Source: Planctomycetota bacterium
GTDB taxonomy: Bacteria; Planctomycetota; Planctomycetia; Pirellulales; UBA1268
DNA: 64,000 nt
Reading direction: 5' to 3'
Assembly (NCBI GenBank): GCA_003669605.1
Contig: QWOP01000025.1
Location: 1-64,000 of the forward strand
Positions 34,284-43,726 of this stretch are shown here, piece by piece. How positions within the stretch are numbered: position 1 is the first letter of the stretch; every line of letters starts with the position of its first letter. The notes under the pieces are model-generated. The model had not been told where the DNA came from, did not search any database, and was given only the letters and a program-made list of their open reading frames with translations. A program made the translations under genes and the position numbers.

Positions 34284-37200
34284 TCAGGCGTCGGCAAAGC
34301 GGACCACCAGTTCCCCCGCCTCCACCGGAGTGCCCGGGCTGACGAGCACCTCGGCGATCTTCCCGTCCCGTTCGGCGTAGACGGTGGTCTCCATCTTCAT
34401 CGCCTCCAGGCTGAGGAGTTTTTGACCGCGGGAGACGGTGTCGCCAGATTGCACCGCCACCGTGACGATCAGCCCGGGCATCGGTGAACCGACCTCTCGG
34501 GAGTCCCCGATCACGGCCTTGGGACGCCGCTGCACCAGAGCCTCCAGGCTGCGGTCGGCGACCGAGACACTGCGCGGCTGGCCGTTGAGTTCAAAGAACA
34601 CCGTCCGTGTGCCGTCGATATGGGGCTCGCCCACCGTCAGCAGGCGGATGACAAGCGTCTTGCCCGGCTCGATGTCGACGGGGAGTTCCTCCCCCGGCTT
34701 CGGCCCCTCCAGGAAGGCCGGCGTAGGGAGCACGCTGACGTCGCCGTGCCGTGCCCGGTGCTGGGCGAAATCCTGGAAGACGCGCGGATAGAGGAGCCAG
34801 GAGAGTACGTCCTGACGGCCGGGAGGATGGCCAAGCAGTTCCCCGACCTTCTTCTCCGCCGCAGTGAAGTCGGCCGGCGGCATCGATTCACCGGGGCGCC
34901 CGGTGACCAAGTCGCCGGGACGGACGACACGTTTGACGACGGCGGCCGGGAATCCCCCGGGAGGCTGTCCCATCCGCCCGGAGAGCAGATCGACGACCGA
35001 TTCCGGAAACGCCATCTCCCGCGAATCGGAGAGCAGTTCGGAAGCCTGCATTCCGTTGGTGACCAGGAGCAGCGCGAGGTCGCCGACTGCTTTGCTGGTG
35101 GGGGTCACTTTGACGATGTCGCCGAGGAGTTGATTGACATCGGCGTACGTCCGGCACACATCCTCCCAACGGTCGGCTAGCCCCAGCGCCTTGGCCTGTT
35201 CGAGGAGATTGGTGAATTGTCCGCCGGGCATCTCGTGGAGGTAGAGATCGGCGTCGGGGGCCTTCATGCCGCACTCGAAGGCCGTGTAGTGCTCCCGGAC
35301 GGCCGACCAGTAGCGGGCCAGGTGCCGCAGCGGCTCCGGATCGAGTCCGGTGTCGAGGGGCGTGTTGCGAACCGCCTCCACCAAGGCGTTGAGATTCGGC
35401 TGGCTGGTGAGGCCCGCCAGCGGCGCCATCGCCGCATCGACGATGCTCACCCCATTCTCGGCAGCCTTCAGTTCGCTTGCCAGTGCCGCAGCGGAGGTGT
35501 CGTGGGTGTGGAAGTGGATGGGGATGCCGATCGACTCGCGGAGCGCCTTGACGAGTGTGGCCGCGGCATACGGCTTGCACAGGCCGGCCATGTCTTTGAC
35601 TGCCAGCATGTGGGCGCCGTGCTTTTCGAGTTGCTTGGCGAGGTCGACGTAGTACGCCAGCGAGTATTTGCTCCGCCGGGGATCAAGGACGTCGCCGGTG
35701 TAGCAGATGGCGGCCTCGCAGATCCCGCCCGCTTCGAGCACGGCGTCCATCGCCACCCGCATATTTGGCACCCAGTTGAGCGGGTCAAAGACACGGAAGA
35801 GGTCGATGCCGGCGGCCGCCGATTCTTTTACGAATGCCTGGACGACGTTGTCGGGGTAGTTGGTGTATCCCACCGCGTTGCTGGCCCGCAGCAGCATCTG
35901 GAAGAGGATGTTGGGGATCCGTTCGCGGAGCCGTGCCAGGCGGTTCCAGGGGCATTCCTTGAGAAACCGCATCGATGTGTCGAATGTCGCCCCGCCCCAC
36001 ATCTCCAGCGAGAACAGCCCCGGAGCCAGCCGGGCGTAGGCATCGGCGATGGCCAGCATGTCGAAGGACCGCATCCGCGTCGCCAGCAGCGACTGATGGG
36101 CGTCGCGCATCGTGGTGTCGGTGACGAGCAATTGCTTCTGCTGGCCCACCCAGGCGGCGAATTTTTCCGGGCCGAGTTCGAGGAACCTCGTCCGCGTGCC
36201 GGGCGGCGGCGTCGAGAGTGGGTCGAATACCGGCTGGGGGGCCGGCGTGCGGCGTGCCGCTGTGGGCCTTCCTTTGACGAGCGGATTGCCGTTGACGAGC
36301 GTGTCGGCGAGGTATTCAAGGACACGGGTCGCCCGGTCGCGGCGGATCGGAAAATCGAACAGCCCCGGGGTCTCGTCGATAAACCGGGTGGTGCAGCGGC
36401 CAGCGAGAAAGTCGGGATGGGTGACGAGGTTGACCAGGAACGGAATGTTCGTCTTCACGCCCCGGACGCGGAATTCCTGCAGGCAGCGCTCGATGTGGCC
36501 CGCGGCCTCTTCCAGCGACAGCCCGCGGGCGGTGACCTTGACGAGGAGGGAATCGAAGTAGGGGGTGACCACGGCGCCAGAGAAGGCGGTGCCGGCATCG
36601 AGGCGGATGCCCATGCCACTGGCGGAGCGGTAGGCGGTCATCCGGCCGTAGTCGGGCAGGAAACGGTTCTCCGGGTCCTCGGTGGTGACCCGGCACTGGA
36701 TCGCCGTTCCCATCGAGCCAATCTTCGATTGCTCGCCGAGTCCGATCTGCGGATCACCCAGCCGGTAGCCCTCCGCCACGCGGAGTTGCCGGCGGACGAT
36801 GTCGATGCCGGTGATCTCTTCGGTGACGGTGTGCTCTACCTGAATGCGAGGATTAACCTCGATAAAGTAGAAGCGACCGGTGTCGGCATCGACGAGAAAC
36901 TCAACGGTGCCGGCGTTCTCGTAGCGGGCGAGCCTGCCGATCGCCAGAGCGGCCTCGCAGATCGCTTGCCGCATGCCAGGGTCGAGGTTGGGGGCGGGAG
37001 CAACCTCCACCACCTTCTGATGGCGTCGCTGCACGGAGCAGTCGCGTTCGAAAAGATGAACCAGCCCGCCGTGCATATCGCCGAGGAGTTGCACCTCGAT
37101 GTGGCGGGCCCGCTGGATGAACTTCTCCACAAACACCTTGGCGGAGCCGAAGGCGGTCTGGCTCTCGCGCTGGGCGCTCTCCAGTGCCACTGCCAACTCG

Positions 37201-37736
37201 TTCTCGCCATGGACGACGCGCATGCCCCTGCCGCCGCCGCCATGGGCCGCCTTGAGGATCACCGGCCAGCCGAGCTCCTTGGCAATCTTCAGGGCGTCGG
37301 CTTGGCTGGTGACCGGTTGGGAACTGCCAGCCAGGATCGGCACGCCGGCGCGCTTGGCCAGATCGCGGGCGGCGGTCTTGTCGCCGAGCGTCTCCAGCAG
37401 TTCGATCCGGGGGCCGACGAAAGTGATGCCAGCCTCGGCGCAGGCCGAAGCGAATGCCGGGTTTTCGGAGAGGAATCCATAGCCGGGGTGGATGGCATCG
37501 ACGCCGTGGGCCTTGGCGAGGGCAACAATCGCCCCGATGTCGAGATAAGAGCGGATCGGTTCGCCGGGGCGGCCCACCAGATACGACTCGTCAGCCTTGA
37601 ATCGATGGAGGGCGAACCGGTCCTCATGGGCGTAGATCGCGACCGTGCGGATCCCCAGTTCATGCGCCGAGCGGAAGACGCGGATGGCGATCTCGCTGCG
37701 GTTGGCGACCATCAACTTGGTGATCGGGCGGACCAT
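34284..37736 (-). CDS. pyc: Pyruvate carboxylase (single-chain)
   Basis: Carboxylates pyruvate to oxaloacetate using ATP, bicarbonate and biotin, in the cytoplasm, to refill the TCA cycle. The 1150 aa is full family length. Order: biotin carboxylase (KLMVANRSEIAIRVFR at the start; HGGGGRGM; FYFIEVNPRIQVEHT), carboxyltransferase (VTDTTMRDAHQSLLATRMR, EMWGGATFDTSMRF, FHTHDTS), a conserved linker, and the C-terminal biotinyl domain with EAMKMET, biotinylated at Lys1114. The start is ATG 37736, with AGGA about 8 bases upstream and the conserved N-terminus right after. The frame continues upstream through tsaB, but that part is not conserved. It lies 61 bases downstream of tsaB on the same strand. 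A long open frame on the opposite strand is a composition artefact. Confidence 0.97.
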   Translation of the reverse strand: MVRPITKLMVANRSEIAIRVFRSAHELGIRTVAIYAHEDRFALHRFKADESYLVGRPGEPIRSYLDIGAIVALAKAHGVDAIHPGYGFLSENPAFASACAEAGITFVGPRIELLETLGDKTAARDLAKRAGVPILAGSSQPVTSQADALKIAKELGWPVILKAAHGGGGRGMRVVHGENELAVALESAQRESQTAFGSAKVFVEKFIQRARHIEVQLLGDMHGGLVHLFERDCSVQRRHQKVVEVAPAPNLDPGMRQAICEAALAIGRLARYENAGTVEFLVDADTGRFYFIEVNPRIQVEHTVTEEITGIDIVRRQLRVAEGYRLGDPQIGLGEQSKIGSMGTAIQCRVTTEDPENRFLPDYGRMTAYRSASGMGIRLDAGTAFSGAVVTPYFDSLLVKVTARGLSLEEAAGHIERCLQEFRVRGVKTNIPFLVNLVTHPDFLAGRCTTRFIDETPGLFDFPIRRDRATRVLEYLADTLVNGNPLVKGRPTAARRTPAPQPVFDPLSTPPPGTRTRFLELGPEKFAAWVGQQKQLLVTDTTMRDAHQSLLATRMRSFDMLAIADAYARLAPGLFSLEMWGGATFDTSMRFLKECPWNRLARLRERIPNILFQMLLRASNAVGYTNYPDNVVQAFVKESAAAGIDLFRVFDPLNWVPNMRVAMDAVLEAGGICEAAICYTGDVLDPRRSKYSLAYYVDLAKQLEKHGAHMLAVKDMAGLCKPYAAATLVKALRESIGIPIHFHTHDTSAAALASELKAAENGVSIVDAAMAPLAGLTSQPNLNALVEAVRNTPLDTGLDPEPLRHLARYWSAVREHYTAFECGMKAPDADLYLHEMPGGQFTNLLEQAKALGLADRWEDVCRTYADVNQLLGDIVKVTPTSKAVGDLALLLVTNGMQASELLSDSREMAFPESVVDLLSGRMGQPPGGFPAAVVKRVVRPGDLVTGRPGESMPPADFTAAEKKVGELLGHPPGRQDVLSWLLYPRVFQDFAQHRARHGDVSVLPTPAFLEGPKPGEELPVDIEPGKTLVIRLLTVGEPHIDGTRTVFFELNGQPRSVSVADRSLEALVQRRPKAVIGDSREVGSPMPGLIVTVAVQSGDTVSRGQKLLSLEAMKMETTVYAERDGKIAEVLVSPGTPVEAGELVVRFADA

Positions 37737-37797
37737 GGAGCGTTTCCTGCGTGAGAAGAGAGACCCAAAAAACCCTGAATCTACGTCCTGCGGAGCG

Positions 37798-38490
37798 TCA
37801 TCGGGAAGTGCGGGGGGCGTTTTCCTCGGCATAACTTGGCCTCGCGTACTCCGGCTGCAACCCCTCGGGCCGGACGGTGTGACCTGCGGTGGCGAGCAGC
37901 CGGGCCAGGACCGCCACCCCGCCAGCCGTTGGACTCCACTGTTCCTGGGGGAGGACGACGAGGTCAGAGCGGCTGGCGAGGCTCTCGTTTCGCCCTTCCA
38001 CCAGCAGGGCCGGGCCCCCCACCCGGGCGCCCGGCGGGAGGGACGCAATCCACGCCGATCCCGGCATCAGTCCGGCATCCTCCCGAACCCATCCGGCTAC
38101 AGCGGCAGGGTGAGGCCTGAGGACCGCAGCCACGACATCCCCCCGTCCGGCGTCAAAAGCGAGGTGGAGGGGCGAGGTGCCCCCCGCGGCCAGAGCAATG
38201 GTGTCGAAACCGGACACGCCCACCAACGCCGCACCGCAGGCCCAGGCGATCGCTTTGGCGGTCGAGACCCCAACCCGCAGGCCGGTGAACGAACCGGGAC
38301 CATGGATCACCGCCATCAATTCGGCCGCCGCCACCGGCCAGCCAAGGCTTAAGGAAGCCTCGGCGAGGGCCGCGGCAATCCGTCTGGCGTGGGCCTTGGC
38401 CGGGGCCATCGGCACCTCCACGATCCGTTCCCCATCGGCTGCGGCGACCGAGCCGGAAGAGAGGCTTGAGTCGATGGCAAGGATTCTCAT
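37798..38490 (-). CDS. tsaB: tRNA N6-threonylcarbamoyladenosine synthesis protein TsaB
   Basis: Partner of TsaD and TsaE in forming the t6A base at position 37 of ANN-decoding tRNAs. The 230 aa is normal for TsaB. The N-terminus MRILAIDSSLSSGSVA and the segments HARRIAAALAEA and GPGSFTGLRVGVSTAKAIAW are the family's actin/Hsp70-like ATPase-fold signature. The C-terminal half is more variable, as is usual. No tsaD or tsaE is nearby. It is upstream of the pyruvate carboxylase gene on the same strand and divergent from the phosphoesterase gene. Confidence 0.93.
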   Translation of the reverse strand: MRILAIDSSLSSGSVAAADGERIVEVPMAPAKAHARRIAAALAEASLSLGWPVAAAELMAVIHGPGSFTGLRVGVSTAKAIAWACGAALVGVSGFDTIALAAGGTSPLHLAFDAGRGDVVAAVLRPHPAAVAGWVREDAGLMPGSAWIASLPPGARVGGPALLVEGRNESLASRSDLVVLPQEQWSPTAGGVAVLARLLATAGHTVRPEGLQPEYARPSYAEENAPRTSR

Positions 38491-38688
38491 GCAGCACCTC
38501 CGAGAGACGTCGCTTGACCCTGGTTTGCAAGGCCCGTAGGCTCGTTTTCCGCAGCGCCGTCGCTCCTGTCGCTCATGAACTGCTCATGATCGGTGACGCG
38601 ATGGCCTGCATCGACGGACCTCCCGCCGTGGGCGGCGGCACCATTATCCTCCCGCCGCGGACGGCGGCACCATTTGGATGCGACAGTC

Positions 38689-39474
38689 GTGAAGCGGGCC
38701 ATTATCAGCGACATCCATGGCAACCTCGAGGCCCTCCAGGCGGTTCTCGCGGACATCGATCGGCAGCAGGTCGATGCGGTGAGTTGTCTGGGCGACATCG
38801 TCGGCTACGGTCCGAATCCCTGCGAGTGCGTCACGCTCGTCCGCGACCGCTGCGGCCTGGTGATCCTCGGCAACCACGACCAAGGAGCGCTGTTCGACCC
38901 GGATGGCTTCAATGTTGGCGCGGAGCGGGCGATCCGCTGGACGCGGTCGCAACTCGAACACCACGACGCCATGCCGAGGAACGCCAACAGCCAGTTGATG
39001 GATTTTCTTGGTGAACTGCCCCGCACCCATACCGAAGGCTCCCTGCTGTTTGTCCATGGATCGGCTCGGCGGCCGCTCGACGAGTATGTATTCCCCGAGG
39101 ACATCTACAATCCGCTCAAGATGACGCACATCTTCGAACTTGTCGGTCGCTACTGTTTCCAAGGCCACACCCACATTCCCGGCGTGTTCACCGTCGCCCC
39201 CGATTTCGAGTCGCCCGTGATCGCGGTTGGGGATGATGAGTGGCGACGGCCCCTGCCGGCCCCGAAGGCGATGGTTAATGTGGGCTCTGTGGGGCAGCCG
39301 CGCGATGGTGACCCGCGCGCCAGTTACGTGATTGCCGAGACCGGCAGCGATACAGAGCCCGTTGTCGTCCGCTTCCGCCGCGTGCCGTATGCGGCGGAGA
39401 CCACCTGCCGAAAGATCCACGCCATCCCCGATCTCGACAGGTATCTCGGCGACAGGCTGCTCCAGGGGCGTTAG
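38689..39474 (+). CDS. Calcineurin-like metallophosphoesterase (YfcE/MJ0936-like)
   Basis: A 261-aa protein of the calcineurin-like phosphoesterase superfamily, with all metal-site motifs: [20 protein letters not shown], a histidine in VHGSAR, and GHTHIPG near the C-terminus. Related small proteins are phosphodiesterases, often of unknown substrate. The fold begins at once at the GTG 38689 ([12 protein letters not shown]); the frame opens further upstream, but that part is repetitive and lacks conservation. No signal peptide is present, so it is cytoplasmic. The stop codon lies in a 14-base tandem repeat. The phosphoester substrate is not determined. Confidence 0.9.
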   Translation: MKRAIISDIHGNLEALQAVLADIDRQQVDAVSCLGDIVGYGPNPCECVTLVRDRCGLVILGNHDQGALFDPDGFNVGAERAIRWTRSQLEHHDAMPRNANSQLMDFLGELPRTHTEGSLLFVHGSARRPLDEYVFPEDIYNPLKMTHIFELVGRYCFQGHTHIPGVFTVAPDFESPVIAVGDDEWRRPLPAPKAMVNVGSVGQPRDGDPRASYVIAETGSDTEPVVVRFRRVPYAAETTCRKIHAIPDLDRYLGDRLLQGR

Positions 39475-39503
39475 GAGTGGGGCGTTAGGAGTGGGGCGTT
39501 AGC
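39465..39503 (+). repeat. 14-base tandem repeat spanning a stop codon
   Basis: ggggcgttaggagt at 39465-39478 and again at 39479-39492, then 11 bases of a third copy. The TAG stop of the phosphoesterase gene is in the first copy and recurs in the others. Confidence 0.85.
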
Positions 39504-39626
39504 AGGCTCTCGCGAGCCCACTCAAAAGCCGCCAGATGCGTGCCGGGGCTGGGGGGCATTCTGTGCCGACGGGGTTCTCCCGACGACAAAAGCGGTCGCC
39601 GTGGGCCGCAATGCCCCGCGGGCTGC

Positions 39627-39632
39627 TATACT
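39627..39632 (+). promoter_or_regulatory. Possible -10 box for yidC
   Basis: TATACT lies 118 bases before the proposed yidC start. No clear -35 box is seen at normal spacing. A weak call. Confidence 0.22.
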
Positions 39633-39744
39633 CTCCCGCTCGCGGTAGCCGTCGCTCCGCGAGCAGAACAGTGCGACCTCCAGAGATGCTCCCCCGCCGC
39701 TCGCTCTGGGTCCGGTACCGTTGGCGGCGCTGGATGCAGGGGTC

Positions 39745-42123
39745 GTGGAACGTCGCCATATTCAATTTGCGATCATCGCGTTTGCGATCTTCGTCGGCAG
39801 CCAGTTGCTGCAATCGCTGATCTTCCCCCGGCCTCCGGTACAGCCCGGGCAGGAGGCAGCCGCACCCGTGGATGGATCTTTGCCCGACGCCGTCGCCGGC
39901 GCGGAGTCCACTGCCGGTGAAGCTGCCGAGAAAGCCGCGTCAACGGGGCGCCCCGATGGCGGCCCAGAAACTTCCGGCTCCGAATTGGCAGCCGCGGGAG
40001 AGATCGGAGCGGCTGCTGAGGACGATTCGGTGGCCGCGCCGCGAACGCGCTACAGCCTCGGGTCGCTCGACCGTGCCGCGCCGTCCCAACTCCTCGTGAC
40101 ACTCACCAGCCGCGGTGCCGCTGTGGAGCGGATCGAGTTGGCCGGCGAGCAGTTCCACGATCAGGATGACAGGCGTGGTTACCTCGGGCATTTGTCGGTG
40201 GCACCGGTCGCCGGCGGCTGCCGTGTCGGCGTCGTCGGCGCGGGGACGCCTGGGCACCTGGCAGGACTGCGTGTCGGCGACGTGATCGAACGGGCAGGCG
40301 GCGCCGCGATGGCTGATGCCGGCACTCTGGACCGTGCCCTTGACGGCACCTCACCGGGGGGCACGCTGGCGCTTGACATCCTCCGTGATGGTCAATCGCT
40401 CAGCTTGACTGTGACACTCGACCGTCGTCCGCTGGAAGTGGTGCGGCCGGAATACCGCTCGGCCCCGGTGGAGAACCCCGACGATTCCCCGGTCGATCCG
40501 CTCTCGTTCCGGATGTCGCTGGAATCGGTCGATGGCCGTGCCCGTCGCGAACCCCTTGCCGAACTGCCGCGCTATCCGCTCACCGATCGCGATTGGGCGG
40601 CGGCTCCTTTACCGGACGGCGAGGGAGTCCGGTTTACCACCCGCCTGCCCGGCGGGATCGTGGTGGCCAAGGAATACAGGCTCGTGCCCTCAGCCGACGC
40701 CTCCGGTGGTCCATCCAACCTAGAACTGGTGGTCGAACTATCGTCCGCCGCCGATCCGGTCACGGTCGCCTACGCACTGGATGGCCCGACGGGATTGCCC
40801 ACCGAAGGCTGGTGGTACACCTCGCGGGTGGCCCGAGACTGGGGCACGCTGGCAGTCCGCGATGTGGCGATGCGGTTCGCTGGGGAGCCGAGCACGCTTG
40901 TCAGCGGACTGAAGATGGCCGACGGCACGCTCGCCCATCCAGCGACGGCAGTCCTCGACGGCAAGCCGCTGTCGTTTGCCGGCGTCGATGCCCTCTATTT
41001 TGCGGCGGCGCTGATCCCCGCAGTCGGAGGTGCCGATGCGCCGAGTCTGGCGGAGGTGCGGCCGCTGGTGGTGGGCGAGATCCCCACTGCCGCCCGCAAA
41101 AAGCTGGTTGATGTCACCGCCAGGCTTGTCTCGCGGCCCATCGAACTGGTTCCCGGTTCCACCGTCCGCCATCGCTACGGGATCTACGCCGGGCCCAAGA
41201 AGCCCGATTTGCTTTCCCGGTACGGTGCCGAGGGAGCGACGATGGACGACCTCGTCTACTACGGTTGGTTCGGATGGGTTGCCCGTCCGATGATCGCCAT
41301 TCTGCATGCCATCCACGCCTGCATCGGCAACTACGGGATCGCGATCCTCCTCCTCACCGTGGCCGTCCGCGGGGCGATGTTTCCGGTGAGTCGCAAGCAA
41401 GCCATCTCCTCGCAGAAGATGCAACTCCTGCAGCCGGAGATGAAGGCGATCACGGAGAAGTACAAGGACGAACCGGAAAAGCGGACGCGCGCCACCCAAG
41501 AACTGTGGCGGAAGCACGACTACAACCCTGCCGGCGGTTGCTTGCTGGTGTTCATTCAAGTCCCGATCTTCATGGGGCTCTACCGGTCGCTGGCGACTGA
41601 CGTGGAACTTCGGCAGGCACCGCTGTTGAGTTCAACGATCCGTTGGTGCTCGAATATGGCCGCTCCAGACATGCTCTATGACTGGTCCAACGTGCTCCCC
41701 GCCTTTCTCACCGCACCGGAAGGCTGGTTGGGACCGTTCCTCAATGTCTTCCCACTGGTGACCATCGGGCTGATGCTCTGGCAACAGCAGTTGTTCATGC
41801 CGCCAGCGGTCGATGAGCAGTCGCAGGTTCAGCAGCAGGTGATGAAGTACATGATGTTTTTCATGGCCCTGATGTTCTTCAAGGTTCCCTGCGGCCTGTG
41901 CCTGTACTTCATCGCCTCGAGCATGTGGGGGATCGCGGAGCGGCTCATGCTTCCCACCACCCCCGTGGCCGCAGCGACTGCGACGGCGGGCCCTGCCAAG
42001 CGGATGTTTGACTTCCCCTTCTTCTCGGGCTCCGGGGGTAAAAATGGGTCGGCTGGAGATGGCGAGAACGGCCATCAAGGGGACGCTGCCCGCCGTCGTC
42101 GTCAGTCCCGTAAGAAGCGTTGA
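39745..42123 (+). CDS. yidC: Membrane protein insertase YidC with PDZ-like insertion
   Basis: Inserts proteins into the inner membrane, alone or with SecYEG. The N-terminal helix (HIQFAIIAFAIFVGSQLL) is followed by a long low-complexity stretch and a large periplasmic domain. The conserved C-terminal insertase core (about 505-745) includes GNYGIAILLLTVAVRGAMF, SRKQAISSQKMQLLQPEM, YNPAGGCLLVFIQVPIFMGL and FKVPCGLCLYFIASSMWG. The tail is basic (RRRRQSRKKR). Residues about 140-231 look like a PDZ domain (GHLAGLRVGDVIERAGG, LALDILRDGQSLSLTV) placed early in the periplasmic region, which is not part of standard YidC. At about 792 aa it is well above the E. coli length of 548. The start is uncertain: GTG 39745 gives MERRHIQF; a TTG at 39721 would add 8 residues. 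mnmE follows 5 bases later. Confidence 0.93.
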   Translation: MERRHIQFAIIAFAIFVGSQLLQSLIFPRPPVQPGQEAAAPVDGSLPDAVAGAESTAGEAAEKAASTGRPDGGPETSGSELAAAGEIGAAAEDDSVAAPRTRYSLGSLDRAAPSQLLVTLTSRGAAVERIELAGEQFHDQDDRRGYLGHLSVAPVAGGCRVGVVGAGTPGHLAGLRVGDVIERAGGAAMADAGTLDRALDGTSPGGTLALDILRDGQSLSLTVTLDRRPLEVVRPEYRSAPVENPDDSPVDPLSFRMSLESVDGRARREPLAELPRYPLTDRDWAAAPLPDGEGVRFTTRLPGGIVVAKEYRLVPSADASGGPSNLELVVELSSAADPVTVAYALDGPTGLPTEGWWYTSRVARDWGTLAVRDVAMRFAGEPSTLVSGLKMADGTLAHPATAVLDGKPLSFAGVDALYFAAALIPAVGGADAPSLAEVRPLVVGEIPTAARKKLVDVTARLVSRPIELVPGSTVRHRYGIYAGPKKPDLLSRYGAEGATMDDLVYYGWFGWVARPMIAILHAIHACIGNYGIAILLLTVAVRGAMFPVSRKQAISSQKMQLLQPEMKAITEKYKDEPEKRTRATQELWRKHDYNPAGGCLLVFIQVPIFMGLYRSLATDVELRQAPLLSSTIRWCSNMAAPDMLYDWSNVLPAFLTAPEGWLGPFLNVFPLVTIGLMLWQQQLFMPPAVDEQSQVQQQVMKYMMFFMALMFFKVPCGLCLYFIASSMWGIAERLMLPTTPVAAATATAGPAKRMFDFPFFSGSGGKNGSAGDGENGHQGDAARRRRQSRKKR

Positions 42124-42128
42124 GCGGC

Positions 42129-43667
42129 ATGGCAGACGCGGTGGTGATGTGGGATCCCGATGACCTGATCGTCGCCCCCGCCACGCTCCCTGGGCGGGGA
42201 GTGCGGGCGATTGTCCGGCTGGCCGGAGTGGGGCTGGAAACGCTCCTTGAGGCGCTGCTCGATTTTGATCCGGACGCGTTGCCGGCAGGTTCTGGCCCGC
42301 CTGCCGACCTGGGGCCGGATGGCAATTCCAACGGTTCAGCTCACAGGGGGGATGGCGCTCGGGGGCCACTGGTCCGCCAGGCCACGCTCCATCCCCAGGG
42401 GCTGGGGAAGGAGTGGGGGAGCGTGCCGGTGATGGTTTTGTCATGGCCCGGTCCCGGGGGACCGATTGGGGGGCCGCTTGCCGAGGTGCAGTTGCCCTGC
42501 TCGGAACCGCTGGTCGATGCTTTTGTGGCTGCAACAGGCCGGCATGGCGCTCGTCTGGCCCGGGGGGGGGAATTCACGCTGCGGGCGTTTCTCGGTGGCC
42601 GGCTCGATCTCCTCCAGGCGGAGGCGGTGCTGGCGGTGGTCGACGCCCGTTCGCCCGACGAACTCTCCCACGCTCTCGACCGGCTCGCCGGCGGTGCCGG
42701 CCGGGCGCTGTGTGCCGTTCGTGAACGTCTCCTCGATCTGGCTGCCGACGTCGATGCGGCGATCGATTTTGCTGAAGAGCACAGCCCCGACAACCTGGGG
42801 CTGACGGCGGCAGATTTTTGGGAGGGAGTGTGGGAAGGTCTCGCCGGGATCGCGGCGGAATTGGCGGCCATCGCTGAGCGTATTGAAGCCCGTGACGCGG
42901 GAGTGATCGGCCGCCTTCCCCGGGTTGTCCTCTCCGGTCCGCCGAACATCGGAAAGAGCAGCCTCTTCAACGCGCTGGTCGGCCGCGAGGCGGCGCTGGT
43001 CGCCGACGAAGAGGGGACGACGCGCGACTGGCTGGAAGCGCCGGTCGGGAGTGTGGTGGCCGGCGGTGTGGTGGAGTGGCTGCTGGTCGACACTGCCGGC
43101 GCGGGCACCAAAGCGCCCCTCAAGGATGGCGACGATCCAGATTGGGCGGAGATCGCAGGTTGGGCGGAGATCGCAGGCTGGGCGGCGATCGAGAGGGCGG
43201 TCGACGAGGCCCAGCGGGCTGAGATTGTCATCCGCTGCCGCGATTGTGCGGCAGTCGATCTGGCGCTACCGCCACCGCCAGCCGCAGGAAGGCCGGTGTG
43301 GATCGATGTCATCACCCGCTGTGACCAGCCAATCCGGGGGCCGACACCGGCCGGGGCGATTGCCACGAGCACCGTGACCGGCGTCGGCCTGGAACCGCTC
43401 CGGGCTGCGGTGGCCCAGGCGGTGGCGGGGCTGCCTCGGCATGGCGGAGCCGCGGAGCGGATGCGGGCTGGGGTGGCGTTGGCCAGCGATGAAGTTGCGG
43501 TGGCGGCCGGTATCGCGGCGTCCGGACGGGTCGGAGGCCCGGCGGAGGAGCCGCTTGTGGCCGATGCAATCCTCCGGGCCATCGACTGCCTCGGCGATGT
43601 CACCGGGGCCACCATCGGCACCGATTTGCTCGAGCGGATATTCTCCCGTCACTGCATCGGCAAGTAA
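42129..43667 (+). CDS. mnmE: tRNA modification GTPase MnmE, divergent
   Basis: With MnmG, installs the carboxymethylaminomethyl group on wobble uridine 34 of certain tRNAs. The 512 aa is slightly over the usual 450. The N-terminal folate-binding domain is poorly conserved. The helical part contains FTLRAFLGGRLDLLQAEAV. The embedded G domain has G1 GPPNIGKSS, G2 TTRD, G3 DTAG. The G4 position reads TRCD instead of NKxD. The C-terminus ends HCIGK, close to the family's FCIGK with the key cysteine. A hexapeptide repeat (WAEIAG twice, then WAAIER) lies just after G3. I prefer ATG 42129; a TTG at 42120 overlaps the yidC stop. It probably shares a transcript with yidC, an old bacterial neighbourhood. 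Confidence 0.88.
   Translation: MADAVVMWDPDDLIVAPATLPGRGVRAIVRLAGVGLETLLEALLDFDPDALPAGSGPPADLGPDGNSNGSAHRGDGARGPLVRQATLHPQGLGKEWGSVPVMVLSWPGPGGPIGGPLAEVQLPCSEPLVDAFVAATGRHGARLARGGEFTLRAFLGGRLDLLQAEAVLAVVDARSPDELSHALDRLAGGAGRALCAVRERLLDLAADVDAAIDFAEEHSPDNLGLTAADFWEGVWEGLAGIAAELAAIAERIEARDAGVIGRLPRVVLSGPPNIGKSSLFNALVGREAALVADEEGTTRDWLEAPVGSVVAGGVVEWLLVDTAGAGTKAPLKDGDDPDWAEIAGWAEIAGWAAIERAVDEAQRAEIVIRCRDCAAVDLALPPPPAAGRPVWIDVITRCDQPIRGPTPAGAIATSTVTGVGLEPLRAAVAQAVAGLPRHGGAAERMRAGVALASDEVAVAAGIAASGRVGGPAEEPLVADAILRAIDCLGDVTGATIGTDLLERIFSRHCIGK
43143..43196 (+). repeat. 18-base tandem repeat inside mnmE
   Basis: Units at 43143-43160 and 43161-43178 encode WAEIAG, with one silent base change at the end of the unit; a third diverged unit at 43179-43196 encodes WAAIER. 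They lie in the GTPase domain between G3 and G4. Confidence 0.8.
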
Positions 43668-43726
43668 TCCTCCCGAAACAGTCCCTCCGAAGTCGCCCTC
43701 GTACGCCCCCTTGCCGGCGTTGTTCC

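Noticed and set aside
35217-37754. Open frame of 845 codons on the plus strand, antisense to pyruvate carboxylase
   Set aside because: It is created by the strong codon bias of the real gene on the other strand; it has no recognisable domain and overlaps an unambiguous, fully conserved enzyme.
37737-38048. Upstream extension of pyruvate carboxylase through tsaB
   Set aside because: The known N-terminus (KLMVANRSEIAIR) begins right after ATG 37736, and the extra part overlaps TsaB.
38628-38688. Duplicated cggcggcaccatt segment before the phosphoesterase start, considered as an operator
   Set aside because: Only two short GC-rich copies with different spacing to any promoter; too weak to call.
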